Shown here: one piece after another, positions 44,981-54,889 of the stretch | Position numbering within the stretch: the stretch's first letter is position 1 | Layout of the letters: each line of letters begins with the position of its first letter | NCBI GenBank assembly: GCA_050789445.1 | Contig: JAILXR010000001.1 | Span: forward strand, 2,976,001-3,040,000 | Length of the DNA: 64,000 nucleotides | Reading direction: 5' to 3' | Origin: JAWSVE01 sp050789445 | GTDB lineage: Bacteria; Pseudomonadota; Gammaproteobacteria; Pseudomonadales; Cellvibrionaceae | Translations under genes and position numbers: made by a program | Notes under the pieces: model-generated | Told to the model about the DNA's origin: nothing | Database searches by the model: none | What the model saw: only the letters and a program-made list of their open reading frames with translations

Positions 44981-47059
44981 ATGTTTAGGAGCATACGTCA
45001 CAAGCTGACAGCGATTACAGTCTTGGCTGTTATTGCATGCGCCAGTGTGGTTTTTTTGTTGTCGATTCGAGAGCATGAAGAGCTTTATCGACAATCGGTT
45101 CAGGAGAACCTGGAGGCCATGTCTTTAAATATGGCTGATGACTTATTGCGAGTGATTTCTGAAGACGAAGATCTTTTCGCTCTAACGGCCGAACTGTTAA
45201 GTTTGGATCGTTATCAGCATATCAAATTTGTGAATGTATTTAACGCTGACTGGAATTTAATTCAGCAATACGTTCATCCTACCTATCTTAATAAAGAAAA
45301 TTTTATTGCCGAATTAAAAAGCGTTGACGTCAGTCAATTATCATTTGAGGTGACGGTTGCAAATGAAGGCTTAGTTTCCCTTAAGCCGATTGGAGAGAAG
45401 GAATTTCCCGAAGGTTATTTGTTGGTTGTTCATGATTATGAAGAGCCGTTAAGTCAGAGTAAGCGAAGCTTGTTTTTTAGTGCAGCTCCTTGGGCATTCC
45501 TTGCAATCTTTGCGGCGGTTTCGGCATCTTTTTGGATAAACCGAAGACTGCTTGCACCTCTTCTTAAACTTTCTCATTTTACTCGACATGTGGAGCATAC
45601 TGGCGATTACGGTTTAAAAATTGAAGTTGATGGAGATGATGAAGTATCTCAATTAAGCCATGATATTAATAGCCTCTTACATACGATCGATGAGGAAGGT
45701 CAACTTAATGAAGAGTACACGCAAAAACTAGTGCAGCAACAAGAGTCGATGCAGCGTTTAGCAAATTACGACACGCTGACAGGTTTACCGAATCGCATGT
45801 TCTTTATGGAATTGCTAAAAAAAGAACTGCAACGAAGTCGGCGAGAAAATGAAGATCTTGCCATTATGTTTTTTGATATTGATGGCTTTAAAGATATCAA
45901 CGATAGATTGGGTCATGAGACCGGAGACCTTCTTTTGCAGGACGTTTGTCGAATTGTACAAAACTGTTTGCGCGAAGGTGATGTGTTGGCGCGTTTAGGC
46001 GGCGATGAATTTCTTATTATGATTCCAAAACTATTCGATCCTGTTTTGGCGGTAAATATTGCAGATCGTATTATTAAGAGACTAGAGAAGCCTCTACGAA
46101 TAAATGGCTGGGATGTTCAGACTGGCATTAGTATTGGTATTGCTAAAGCGAAAGAAGTTGATTTTGATTTGAATGCCTTTATTAGTAATGCTGATATAGC
46201 CATGTATTCATCAAAAGAAAAAGGGAAGGGGCGATATACGGTTTTCAATAAAAATATGCTTGAAGAAAATCGGCGTAAAGTCAAAATTGCAAATTTGATA
46301 AGCCATGCCATAGCGATTAGTGAGTTTAGTTTACATTATCAAATTAAAATATCTGCTGATGGAAAAGTGAATGGGCTGGAGGCTCTATTGAGGTGGACTA
46401 ATTCGGAATTGGGATATATTTCACCAGTTGAGTTTATTCCTATTGCTGAGCAGGGTGGAAAAATAAAAGCGATTACAGAATGGGTAATTGCTCAAGTTTT
46501 TTCTGATATGCAAGAGTTACGTTCGATTTGCGGCGATGATGTCATTGTTTCTTTGAATATATCGAGCCATGATTTACAAGATCGGTCACTTATTAAATAT
46601 ATCAATGAAAAATTACAAAAGCATGAAGTCAAGATCGAAAACGTACAAATTGAAATAACAGAATCAAGTTATTTGGTGAATTTTGATAATGCCAATGATT
46701 TTTTTAGCGCTATTCAAAAGCTTGGTGGATCAATCGCCTTGGATGACTTTGGTACGGGTTATTCTTCATTGAGTTATTTGACGCGTATTCAAATTGATAC
46801 GTTAAAAATTGATAGAGAATTTGTAACTTCTCTAGATAGTTCGAGTCGAGATATTGTTGTACTTAATACAATATTAGATTTAGGTAAGCGAATTGGTTTA
46901 AAGATTTGTTGTGAAGGTGTAGAAACAGCAGATCAGGCTAAATATTTAATCGAACAAGGTTGCCATCAAATGCAGGGCTATTATTTTGCTAAACCTGTAC
47001 CAATCAAGCAATTATCTAATGCTGTTACAGTTGCGAGCGAGCAGTTCTCACATTTATAG
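44981..47059 (+). CDS. Membrane GGDEF-EAL protein with HAMP domain
   Basis: 692 residues. The order is: membrane helix (about 8-27), periplasmic loop of about 130 residues, second helix (about 163-187), HAMP (to about 240), GGDEF (about 260-425) and EAL (about 440-685). The GGDEF motif is intact (RLGGDEF) with an RxxD inhibitory site (REGD) five residues before. The EAL domain has LEALLRW, SLNIS, EITES, DDFGTGYSS, LKIDREF and CEGVE, so hydrolysis should work too. The net activity cannot be told. GGAG precedes the ATG. It faces the porin/PBP-like pair, which may supply its periplasmic signal. Confidence 0.95.
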   Translation: MFRSIRHKLTAITVLAVIACASVVFLLSIREHEELYRQSVQENLEAMSLNMADDLLRVISEDEDLFALTAELLSLDRYQHIKFVNVFNADWNLIQQYVHPTYLNKENFIAELKSVDVSQLSFEVTVANEGLVSLKPIGEKEFPEGYLLVVHDYEEPLSQSKRSLFFSAAPWAFLAIFAAVSASFWINRRLLAPLLKLSHFTRHVEHTGDYGLKIEVDGDDEVSQLSHDINSLLHTIDEEGQLNEEYTQKLVQQQESMQRLANYDTLTGLPNRMFFMELLKKELQRSRRENEDLAIMFFDIDGFKDINDRLGHETGDLLLQDVCRIVQNCLREGDVLARLGGDEFLIMIPKLFDPVLAVNIADRIIKRLEKPLRINGWDVQTGISIGIAKAKEVDFDLNAFISNADIAMYSSKEKGKGRYTVFNKNMLEENRRKVKIANLISHAIAISEFSLHYQIKISADGKVNGLEALLRWTNSELGYISPVEFIPIAEQGGKIKAITEWVIAQVFSDMQELRSICGDDVIVSLNISSHDLQDRSLIKYINEKLQKHEVKIENVQIEITESSYLVNFDNANDFFSAIQKLGGSIALDDFGTGYSSLSYLTRIQIDTLKIDREFVTSLDSSSRDIVVLNTILDLGKRIGLKICCEGVETADQAKYLIEQGCHQMQGYYFAKPVPIKQLSNAVTVASEQFSHL

Positions 47060-47373
47060 ATATTCAATTTTTATTCTTTGTACCACACTTCCTATTTTTT
47101 GTGAGCGAGTTAGTTTTTGGTAAATATAAAAACTAACTGCGTGCCATTATTTTGAGTTATCGTTCAAACTTGTGTTGCGTTAATCAATATTGTGTTGAGC
47201 TATTATTGACGATAATTCAAATAAGTGTTTGTGGGTTGTTGTTAGTGGAATTGTAAAATGAGAGGAGAGAATGCTGAGTTAAAGTTTAGAGGCGCTAAAA
47301 GTTTGAGAATTTAATGCTAGCCACCAAAATCGCAGTGGCTAGTTTCATTATCATTAATACTGAAAGTATAAGC
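47060..47373. other. Convergent intergenic region
   Basis: 314 bases between the GGDEF-EAL gene and the PBP-like gene. It holds one small hairpin (47317-47342, listed separately) and no gene. Confidence 0.4.
47317..47342. terminator. Weak hairpin between convergent genes
   Basis: CTAGCCAC (47317-47324) pairs with GTGGCTAG (47335-47342), 10-base loop. There is only a poor T run on either side, so termination is possible but not sure. Confidence 0.45.
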
Positions 47374-47850
47374 CTAGGGATAAATAACTGTCAGGCCTTG
47401 GGGTAGTGTGAGTCCCGCAGGTAAATAGGCCATAGAACCTTCTGTGGCCACTAAGCGGCTTAACAACTCCTCGGTACTGTTTACTTCTATAGGTGGCTTG
47501 CTACGCCCAGTGAATTTCATTTGCGCCCAATAGGACTGTATTCGAGATTCGGTTAGGCCGATTATTTTCGTGTTAAATTTAATGCGTAAAGGGTGGCCGG
47601 AGGGAAGGTTGATCGCTTTATATTTGCGGCTTAATCGTCCGCCCATAAACACGTGGCGAATTTGTTGTTTTGTTAGCGTTGGCGCTTCGGCAATGTTCAT
47701 TACTACTAGTAATTCATTGTCTGCATTTGCGCTAGTCGCGCTAATAGAAAGTAAGGCCGTGAAAAAAATCGCAATACCGCAAGTTATGTGCCGCCATTTA
47801 TTTTTGGCGTTTACTCGATAGGTGTTGTTTTTTAGAGTCGGTGTTTTCAT
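47374..47850 (-). CDS. Small periplasmic PstS-like binding protein
   Basis: 158 residues with a signal peptide preceded by a longer basic N-terminus (cleavage near TSANAD). The mature part (LTKQQIRHVFMGGRLSRKY, INLPSGHPLRIKFNTKI, SYWAQMKFTGRSKPP, EGSMAYLPAG) matches the short phosphate-binding-like family found next to regulators in marine gammaproteobacteria. It covers only one lobe of a PstS fold. It starts one base after the porin stop, so the pair is coupled. Likely a periplasmic sensor part, not a transporter. Confidence 0.82.
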   Translation of the reverse strand: MKTPTLKNNTYRVNAKNKWRHITCGIAIFFTALLSISATSANADNELLVVMNIAEAPTLTKQQIRHVFMGGRLSRKYKAINLPSGHPLRIKFNTKIIGLTESRIQSYWAQMKFTGRSKPPIEVNSTEELLSRLVATEGSMAYLPAGLTLPQGLTVIYP

Positions 47851-47851
47851 C

Positions 47852-49075
47852 TCAGAATACCCACTCTAGGCCGATAAGGTAAAGATTAGCGTTCCTATCG
47901 AAGTTTGTATCATCAATGACTGTGAAAAATCCTTCTTCGCCCGTGTTTGCCTTGAGTTTGGTGGCTTCGGTTTTGAAAGCCAAGTTCTTTCTGAAGTCCC
48001 AGCGTAATCCTAGAGTCCAACTTTTCAAATTGTCTTGAGTGATGGAGTTAAAGACGCTGTCGTAACCAAAAGCTAGTCCATCTAAGAGAGGATTAACGCC
48101 AAAAGGGATTTCTTGTTCTTGGCGGCCTAAATCGTTTTTACCTGAGGCATAAGTCAGATGGAGGATAAATGGCGAGAAGTTGTAGCCTAGTGTGAGGTAA
48201 TAACTTTCTACCTTGGGCGCTATTTCTAGGTCTGTGCGAATGTTTACCCATTCGGTTCGTGCAAAATAATTTATGTTGTCGTAAATCAAGCCGACCTGAC
48301 TAACATCAGCTCTACCTGTTGTGCGTAATGAATGAGCACTCTGAGAAAATCCAAAAAGCTCAAGGGTGTTTTTTAATTGGGATAGCGGTCCATCTTTAAA
48401 TTCTACATCTGCAGCATAGCGAGAAACTCGAAATTCTAAGTTGTCGAATTGAATCTTGCCTATAATGCCACGCATGTTTCGGACTGAAAAATCAGTTTCT
48501 TGTCCGGCAAGATTTATATCGCCATCATATCTTCCTGCATAAACCTCTATGCTGGATTCAAAGACCGCATTGCCGTATCTGTAAATAAAATCTATGCCTT
48601 CAAAAGTTTCAAAAAGATAAGCATTATAAACTTGTTGTGGTGGGGTGACCCAAGGGTAGGCGTAGCCTACGTCCATGACATCGCTTAAAGTAAAAAAAGG
48701 TGTTCGAAGTTTTCCCACTTTTACTTGTAAACTTTCGATAGGCCGGTAAGTTAAATAGAGCCATTCTAAATGCAAGTGGTCATTGTCGTCATAGTCATTG
48801 GCGTGAGCGATGACTTGTGCGGTAATAGAAAGTTCGTCTATGGGAGTATAAACACTTTGCAATCCCAGTAGGCTGTCAGGTTTGAAATTGAAGTCGCTGT
48901 CATAACCTTTAAAGGTAGCATCGTCTGTATCTAGATATCCACCAATAACGCGAGCGAAGCCTGATAGCTCAAGATCTTCGACGATTCTGTCACCATCGAA
49001 AATACTTGCGCTCGTCGATGCTGCGATACAGCAGGCGAAAGTAGCAAGCAGTGCTTTAAGTTTTGAAAGTGACAA
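47852..49075 (-). CDS. Porin-like outer-membrane protein
   Basis: 407 residues. TTG start at 49075 with GAGATAA upstream; signal peptide cleaved near STSASIF. Barrel-like strands follow: RVIGGYLDTDDATFKGYDSD, LHLEWLYLTYRPIESLQVKVGKLRTPFF, TEWVNIRTDLEI, SWTLGLRWDFRKNLAFKTEA. The C-terminal residue is Phe (LIGLEWVF), the usual outer-membrane signal. The phrase VGKLRTPFF is typical of O/P-type porins. Co-transcribed with the PBP-like gene. Confidence 0.82.
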   Translation of the reverse strand: MSLSKLKALLATFACCIAASTSASIFDGDRIVEDLELSGFARVIGGYLDTDDATFKGYDSDFNFKPDSLLGLQSVYTPIDELSITAQVIAHANDYDDNDHLHLEWLYLTYRPIESLQVKVGKLRTPFFTLSDVMDVGYAYPWVTPPQQVYNAYLFETFEGIDFIYRYGNAVFESSIEVYAGRYDGDINLAGQETDFSVRNMRGIIGKIQFDNLEFRVSRYAADVEFKDGPLSQLKNTLELFGFSQSAHSLRTTGRADVSQVGLIYDNINYFARTEWVNIRTDLEIAPKVESYYLTLGYNFSPFILHLTYASGKNDLGRQEQEIPFGVNPLLDGLAFGYDSVFNSITQDNLKSWTLGLRWDFRKNLAFKTEATKLKANTGEEGFFTVIDDTNFDRNANLYLIGLEWVF

Positions 49076-49222
49076 CGGTTATCTCATCAATTGATATTTG
49101 TTAATAAATTTTATAGTGGTGAGGCTCAAGCTTCACGTAAAAGGATAGAGTATTTTTCAAGAAACGCCACTGTTCGAACATGAATGCTTTCGAAGTTGCA
49201 GTAAATAATTTGATTTGAACGT

Positions 49223-50884
49223 CTACCCGATCTTCTTATATTTTATCCGTTGGGGTTGTGCTGCATCGCCTTTTCGGCTGACCAGATCTTCGTGATATTC
49301 CGTATAGTTGCCTTCAAAGAGTTCAATATGGCTATCACCTTCGTAAGCTAAAATGTGCGTGGCTACACGATCTAAAAACCAGCGGTCATGTGAAATAATT
49401 AAAGCGCTGCCAGGAAAATTTTCAACCGCTTCTTCCAGTGCGCGCAGAGTTTCTACATCGAGATCATTTGACGGTTCATCGAGTAAAAGTACGTTGGCAC
49501 CTTGTTTTAAGGTGTTTGCTAAATGCAATCGCCCCCTTTCTCCGCCGGATAAGTCGCCAACGCGTTTTTGTTGGTCAGAACCTTTGAAATTAAATCGTCC
49601 AGCATAAGAGCGGGACTGAACTTCATAATTGCCAATTTTGATAACGTCTTGTCCCTCCGAGATGGCCTCCCATACTGATTTGTCATCAGCAAGATTATCT
49701 CGGCTTTGATCGACATGTGCGATGTTGACGGTCTCGCCAATATTGACTGTGCCGCTGTCAGGTTGTTCGTCACCAGTAATCAATTTAAATAGGGTTGATT
49801 TTCCGGCACCGTTGCCGCCAACAATCCCAACGATCGCTCCTTTGGGGATTGAAAAAGATAAGTTATCAATGAGTAATTGACTGCCAAAACTTTTTGATAC
49901 ATTTTCAAATGTAATAACGTTGTCACCTAGGCGTGGACCAGGTGGGATGTAGATTTCATTGGTTTCATTTCGCGTTTGGAATTCTTGAGATTGCATTTCT
50001 TCAAAGCGTGACAGACGCGCTTTGTTTTTTGCGTGACGGCCTTTGGGATTTTGTCGAACCCATTCTAATTCTTTTTGAATGGTTTTCTGTCGGCCAGCTT
50101 CGGTGCGGTCTTCTTGTGCAAGGCGTGCTTCTTTTTGAGTTAGCCAGTCAGAATAATTACCTTCGTAAGGAATGCCGTGGCCGCGGTCTAACTCTAAAAT
50201 CCATCCGGCAGCATTGTCTAGAAAATAACGGTCATGAGTAATGGCAACCACCGTACCGTTAAAGTCTTGTAAAAATCTTTCTAGCCATAAAACACTTTCA
50301 GCATCTAAGTGGTTGGTTGGTTCGTCAAGTAATAGCATGTCCGGACGAGAGAGTAATAAGCGACAGAGTGCGACGCGGCGTTTTTCGCCGCCAGAAAGTT
50401 TTGTGACGTCAGCATCCCAAGGTGGTAATCGTAATGCATCAGCCGCTTTTTCTAATGTGTTCTCTAGGTTGTGAGCGTCCCAGGTGCTGATAATGTTTTC
50501 TAGCTGTCCTTGTCGTTTCGCTAATGCATCAAAGTCAGCATCGGGCTCAGCGTAATCCATGTAGACTTTTTCTAAGCCTGCAAGAGCATCGATTGCCTCG
50601 CGAACACCATCTTCAACATTACCTCGAACATCTTTATTTGGGTCGAGTTCGGGTTCTTGAGAGAGATAACCAACATTGATATCAGGCATGGGGCGAGCTT
50701 CACCTAAGTAGTCTTTGTCGATGCCCGCCATTATTCGTAGTAGGGTTGATTTTCCTGATCCATTTAAACCAAGGACGCCAATTTTTGCACCAGGAAAAAA
50801 AGAGAGGGAAATATCTTTTAATATTTGTCGTTTCGGCGGAACAATTTTTCCAACGCCTTGCATGGTATAAACGTATTGAGCCAT
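49223..50884 (-). CDS. ettA: Energy-dependent translational throttle protein EttA
   Basis: 553 residues, an ABC-F protein that binds the ribosomal E site and gates translation by ATP/ADP level. Two nucleotide-binding domains: GLNGSGKSTLLRI, LSGGEKRRVALC, LLLDEPTNHLDAES; then GGNGAGKSTLFKL, LSGGERGRLHLA, LLLDEPSNDLDVET. The arm/linker between them is of EttA type. No membrane part. The next gene downstream is glyA on the other strand, an order seen in pseudomonads as well. Confidence 0.97.
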   Translation of the reverse strand: MAQYVYTMQGVGKIVPPKRQILKDISLSFFPGAKIGVLGLNGSGKSTLLRIMAGIDKDYLGEARPMPDINVGYLSQEPELDPNKDVRGNVEDGVREAIDALAGLEKVYMDYAEPDADFDALAKRQGQLENIISTWDAHNLENTLEKAADALRLPPWDADVTKLSGGEKRRVALCRLLLSRPDMLLLDEPTNHLDAESVLWLERFLQDFNGTVVAITHDRYFLDNAAGWILELDRGHGIPYEGNYSDWLTQKEARLAQEDRTEAGRQKTIQKELEWVRQNPKGRHAKNKARLSRFEEMQSQEFQTRNETNEIYIPPGPRLGDNVITFENVSKSFGSQLLIDNLSFSIPKGAIVGIVGGNGAGKSTLFKLITGDEQPDSGTVNIGETVNIAHVDQSRDNLADDKSVWEAISEGQDVIKIGNYEVQSRSYAGRFNFKGSDQQKRVGDLSGGERGRLHLANTLKQGANVLLLDEPSNDLDVETLRALEEAVENFPGSALIISHDRWFLDRVATHILAYEGDSHIELFEGNYTEYHEDLVSRKGDAAQPQRIKYKKIG

Positions 50885-51046
50885 GAGCTAAAGAACCCTG
50901 TTGAGTGTTGTGTGGTGAGCTTTTTGTTGTTTTTCTGAGCGTTGTTTGTCAGATTATTTATAGTGCGGAATTCTAACTGAAAAATTTCTGAATAGAAAAA
51001 ATATTTATTAATGTTGTGTGTAAGTGTTTTTAAGGGGTGCGATGAG

Positions 51047-51463
51047 TTAATTATTGTCGTCAAGTTCAAGAATTTGATTTAACCATTCATTTGCCTCGAG
51101 TAAAGAAAAAAATACTTTTAGGTGTCCTTTGAAGAGGAGTTTGTCAATATTCGCTGCTTTGGCGGATCTGTCGCGATGGACAACGATAGCGATTGCTTTG
51201 AGTTTTTCAATTTTGTTGAGGACATCAAAAACCTCGACTGGCATGATGGAGTAATCTGCTTCTCGATCAATAATCATTCCGTAATCGCTGGGCATTGAAT
51301 CTTCGATGAGCTTGTTGGCGTGAGCCGCTTGATCGCGGTTTATATTAACTTCGGGCTTGGCGCGAACCAAGACAATCGAGTCGCTAATGAATGCAGTGGT
51401 CATTAAGGCGCTCTCGATAACCTTTCTTGCCTCTAAACTATTGGTCGTTTTGGGTGTTGGCAT
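51047..51463 (-). CDS. STAS/SpoIIAA-like hypothetical protein
   Basis: 138 residues from the ATG at 51463; a longer frame to 51553 adds 30 residues without support. The pattern of strands and helices (FISDSIVLVRAKPEV, HANKLIEDSMPSDYGMIIDR, EVFDVLNKIEKLKAIAIVVH, LLFKGHLKVFFSLLEANEWL) resembles the SpoIIAA/STAS-like proteins. The substrate or partner is unknown. Cytoplasmic. Confidence 0.6.
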   Translation of the reverse strand: MPTPKTTNSLEARKVIESALMTTAFISDSIVLVRAKPEVNINRDQAAHANKLIEDSMPSDYGMIIDREADYSIMPVEVFDVLNKIEKLKAIAIVVHRDRSAKAANIDKLLFKGHLKVFFSLLEANEWLNQILELDDNN

Positions 51464-51756
51464 AAAACACGTTTTCTTTGTGTGGGCGTTCGTGCTGATC
51501 AAGGTACCACAGTATTTGTGGGAGCTGACCCTCTTTTTATACCCCGATTCCAATGGATTATGTATAGACTTAAGAGTAGCTGAATGTCGGTCATTTTGCA
51601 GGGTATTTTTGACGGTTTTTTGAGGTGTGGCGGCCCAAGATAATAGAGACTATCGCCCTAGCTTCTAGTACAATTTGGCCTCCCAAATTTTCCTTACCCT
51701 TCTAACGTTACCGCCCATGTAAATGCCGGTACCACAACTAATTTAACGAGGCCCCA

Positions 51757-53034
51757 ATGTTTAACAACACCCAAACACTTGATGGTTTTGACCCTGATTT
51801 ATGGCAAGCGATGCAAGAAGAAGATCGTCGCCAAGAAGAGCACATTGAGCTAATTGCTTCCGAGAACTACACCAGCCCACTGGTCATGAAGGCTCAAGGC
51901 GGCAAGCTGACAAATAAGTATGCTGAAGGCTACCCTCACAAGCGTTATTACGGTGGTTGTGAGTATGTGGATAAGGTAGAAACGCTAGCAATTGATCGAG
52001 CTAAAGCATTATTCGGTGCTGATTATGCCAATGTTCAGCCGCATTCAGGAAGTCAGGCGAATTCTGCAGTTTATCAGGCGTTAGTCGCTCCAGGTGAGAC
52101 AGTTTTAGGGATGAGCCTTGATCATGGTGGTCACTTGACCCATGGGGCAAAAGTAAACTTTTCAGGCAAGATCTATAACGCGATTCAGTATGGATTGAAT
52201 ACTGAGACAGGCATTGTTGATTACGACGAGGTCGAGCGTTTAGCAAAAGAGCATAAGCCGAAAATGATCGTAGCTGGTTTCTCAGCGTATTCTCAAATAA
52301 TGGACTGGCAGCGTTTTCGAGATATTGCCGATATGGTCGGTGCTTACCTTATGGTTGATATGGCTCACGTTGCTGGTCTGGTTGCCGCAGGTGTCTATCC
52401 TAATCCAGTTCCAATCGCTGATGTGGTGACATCTACGACTCATAAAACACTCCGTGGTCCTCGCGGTGGGATTATTTTGGCGAAGGCTAATGAAGCTATT
52501 GAGAAAAAACTCAACTCGGCGGTTTTTCCTGGTGGCCAAGGTGGTCCTTTGATGCATGTTATCGCAGCAAAAGCAGTATGCTTCAAAGAGGCGGCGAGCG
52601 AAGAGTTTAAAGTGTATCAAAAACAAGTGGTTGCGAATGCAAAAGCGATGGCAAAAACATTTATGGATCGCGGCATTAATATTGTGTCTGGCGGAACGGA
52701 AGATCATTTGATGTTGGTTGATCTAATCGGTAAAGAATACACCGGTAAAGATGCCGATGCTGCGCTCGGTAAGGCTAATATTACGGTGAATAAAAATGCT
52801 GTGCCTAATGATCCAAGATCGCCTTTTGTGACCAGTGGCTTACGCGTTGGTACGCCAGCTATTACGACTCGTGGTTTTAAGGAAGAAGAAACTGTTCAGT
52901 TGACGAATTGGATGTGTGACATTTTAGAGGCGTTAGAGTCCGGCGTTGATTCAGATAAGGCGAATAGCGTGATCAGCGATGTGAAAATAAAAGCGTTAGA
53001 AATTTGTAAGCGCTTCCCTGTTTACGCCTCGTAA
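51757..53034 (+). CDS. glyA: Serine hydroxymethyltransferase
   Basis: 425 residues, slightly longer than the usual 417-420. It converts serine and tetrahydrofolate to glycine and methylene-THF. The N-terminal ELIASENYTSPLVMKAQG and the PLP-lysine site VTSTTHKTLRGPRGG are intact. ATG at 51757 behind GAGG. It is followed by its own terminator and by nrdR. Confidence 0.98.
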   Translation: MFNNTQTLDGFDPDLWQAMQEEDRRQEEHIELIASENYTSPLVMKAQGGKLTNKYAEGYPHKRYYGGCEYVDKVETLAIDRAKALFGADYANVQPHSGSQANSAVYQALVAPGETVLGMSLDHGGHLTHGAKVNFSGKIYNAIQYGLNTETGIVDYDEVERLAKEHKPKMIVAGFSAYSQIMDWQRFRDIADMVGAYLMVDMAHVAGLVAAGVYPNPVPIADVVTSTTHKTLRGPRGGIILAKANEAIEKKLNSAVFPGGQGGPLMHVIAAKAVCFKEAASEEFKVYQKQVVANAKAMAKTFMDRGINIVSGGTEDHLMLVDLIGKEYTGKDADAALGKANITVNKNAVPNDPRSPFVTSGLRVGTPAITTRGFKEEETVQLTNWMCDILEALESGVDSDKANSVISDVKIKALEICKRFPVYAS

Positions 53035-53056
53035 CTTTAAAGATAAATAAGAAGTT

Positions 53057-53092
53057 TTTGTGGCTGCAATAAGTGTTGCAGCTACAAATTTT
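53057..53092 (+). terminator. glyA terminator
   Basis: A 13-bp stem with one G-U pair (TTTGTGGCTGCAA, 53057-53069, with 53076-53088), 6-base loop and TTTT after it. Confidence 0.8.
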
Positions 53093-53140
53093 AAAATCTT
53101 TACAATATTCAAATAACGCTAATTAAAAGAGAGCTCTGAG

Positions 53141-53602
53141 ATGCATTGTCCTTTTTGTAGTGCTGATGACACCAAAGTGATCGATTCGCGATTAGTGTCC
53201 GAAGGTGATCAAGTTCGTCGCCGTCGAGAATGTTTATCATGTCGAGAACGCTTTACGACTTATGAAGTGGCAGAGCTATTAATGCCACGTGTGATCAAAA
53301 CTGATGGTACGCGTGAGCCGTTTGACGATGCAAAACTTCGAGCAGGTTTGCATCGCGCGTTGGAAAAAAGACCTGTCAGTATGGAGGATATAGAGTCTTC
53401 CATTAGTCAGATCAAACATAATTTACAAACGACAGGTGAGCGTGAATTGCCTTCGCGCACTGTTGGTGAAATGGTGATGGAACAATTGCGGCAGCTTGAT
53501 CAGGTTGCTTATGTTCGCTTTGCCTCGGTCTATCGAAGTTTTCAAGATGTTGAAGAGTTCCGGCATGAAATTGATCGATTGTCTGAGCAAGAAGAAAGCT
53601 AA
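53141..53602 (+). CDS. nrdR: Transcriptional repressor NrdR
   Basis: 153 residues. It represses ribonucleotide reductase genes according to dATP/ATP level. Zinc ribbon Cys3, Cys6, Cys31 and Cys34 (CPFC, CLSC) is followed by RFTTYE and the ATP-cone (VIKTDGTREPFDDAKLRAGL). It heads the riboflavin cluster, as in many gammaproteobacteria. NrdR boxes would be expected upstream of nrd genes, none of which are in the window. Confidence 0.98.
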   Translation: MHCPFCSADDTKVIDSRLVSEGDQVRRRRECLSCRERFTTYEVAELLMPRVIKTDGTREPFDDAKLRAGLHRALEKRPVSMEDIESSISQIKHNLQTTGERELPSRTVGEMVMEQLRQLDQVAYVRFASVYRSFQDVEEFRHEIDRLSEQEES

Positions 53603-53669
53603 GCCGTTTTGACAATATAAAACGAAAAACAAAGATCAAAAAGAAAAAATTGAGAGAGTAAATTTCACC

Positions 53670-54809
53670 GTGAAAAATAATGACATGCAGTTTATGGCGA
53701 GAGCGATAAATTTAGCGAAACATGGATTGTATCTTACCAATCCAAACCCTGCAGTGGGTTGTGTCATTGTTCGCGATGAAAAAATTCTTGCGGAAGGATG
53801 GACTCAAAAATCTGGTTTTGCACATGCAGAAGTGCATGCGTTAGAGAATGCAAAAAATAATGGCAAGGATGTTAAGGGTGCAACCGCTTATGTTTCTTTA
53901 GAGCCGTGCAGTTTTGCAGGAAAAACTGGCCCTTGCACGCAAGCACTTATAGATGCGGAAATTAGAAAAGTCGTTTATGCGATGGAAGATCCAAATCCAA
54001 AAGTATCAGGACAAGGATTGGAGCAATTAAAAAGTGCTGGTGTCGAGATTGTTGGCCCTGTTAGCGAAGACGCCGCACGAGTAATAAATCCTGGTTTTAA
54101 TAAAAGAATGGAATCCGGCCTGCCATTTATTCGTTTAAAAATGGCGATGAGTGTTGACGGTCGAACTGCAATGGCCAGCGGAGAAAGTAAATGGATTACG
54201 GGTCCTGCCGCAAGGCACGACGTTCAACGTTTGCGAGCAAGAAGTTGCGCTGTTATTACTGGTATTGAGACTGTACTCAGGGATTTTGCAAGAATGTCTG
54301 TGAGGGCAGAGGAGTTAGATTTACCGAATGCGAAAGAAATAGCACAGCGACAACCATTGCGCGTAGTACTTGATTCTGCGGCACGCTTAACAGAATCCGC
54401 ACCGATTTTTTTAGAGGCGGGAAAAATTGTTTTGGTGAACGCCGTTGATACAAAAGAAAATGATTTGATAAAACATTTTTCAGGATCAGATACAGATGTT
54501 GATCAACTCACTTTACCTGATAAGCATGGAAAGATTCATTTAAGAAAATTGTTAAAGCATCTTGCTGAGCAAGAGTGTAACGAAGTATTGGTTGAGGCTG
54601 GTTCTACTTTGGCAGGTGAATTTATCCAGCAAGGGTTGGTGGATGAAATTATTATTTATATGGCACCAAAGCTGCTAGGTAGCTCTGCATTACCTTTGTT
54701 TCAGTTACCGTTAGATACGATGGCTGCTCAATTGCCATTAAGTATTCAAGATATTAGGGCCATTGGTGGTGATTGGAAAATCACAGCACATATTGATCGT
54801 GATGTTTAG
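53670..54809 (+). CDS. ribD: Bifunctional riboflavin deaminase/reductase RibD
   Basis: 379 residues. The N-terminal deaminase domain has the zinc site His52-Ala-Glu54 and PCSFAGKTGPC (Cys80, Cys89). The C-terminal reductase (from about 150) has LPFIRLKMAMSVDGRTAMASG and the NADPH-binding part. It carries out the second and third steps after GTP cyclohydrolase. GTG start at 53670, 67 bases after nrdR. Confidence 0.97.
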   Translation: MKNNDMQFMARAINLAKHGLYLTNPNPAVGCVIVRDEKILAEGWTQKSGFAHAEVHALENAKNNGKDVKGATAYVSLEPCSFAGKTGPCTQALIDAEIRKVVYAMEDPNPKVSGQGLEQLKSAGVEIVGPVSEDAARVINPGFNKRMESGLPFIRLKMAMSVDGRTAMASGESKWITGPAARHDVQRLRARSCAVITGIETVLRDFARMSVRAEELDLPNAKEIAQRQPLRVVLDSAARLTESAPIFLEAGKIVLVNAVDTKENDLIKHFSGSDTDVDQLTLPDKHGKIHLRKLLKHLAEQECNEVLVEAGSTLAGEFIQQGLVDEIIIYMAPKLLGSSALPLFQLPLDTMAAQLPLSIQDIRAIGGDWKITAHIDRDV

Positions 54810-54889
54810 TGCGAAGAAGTTTTAATAAAGTTTAGAGGTTAAAGACTGACATTAAATATTTACAACGATGAAAACTATAGGTGAGTATT

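Noticed and set aside
47344..47362. A second Fur-box-like sequence
   Set aside because: Only about 12 of 19 matches and located downstream of convergent genes, where no promoter is expected.
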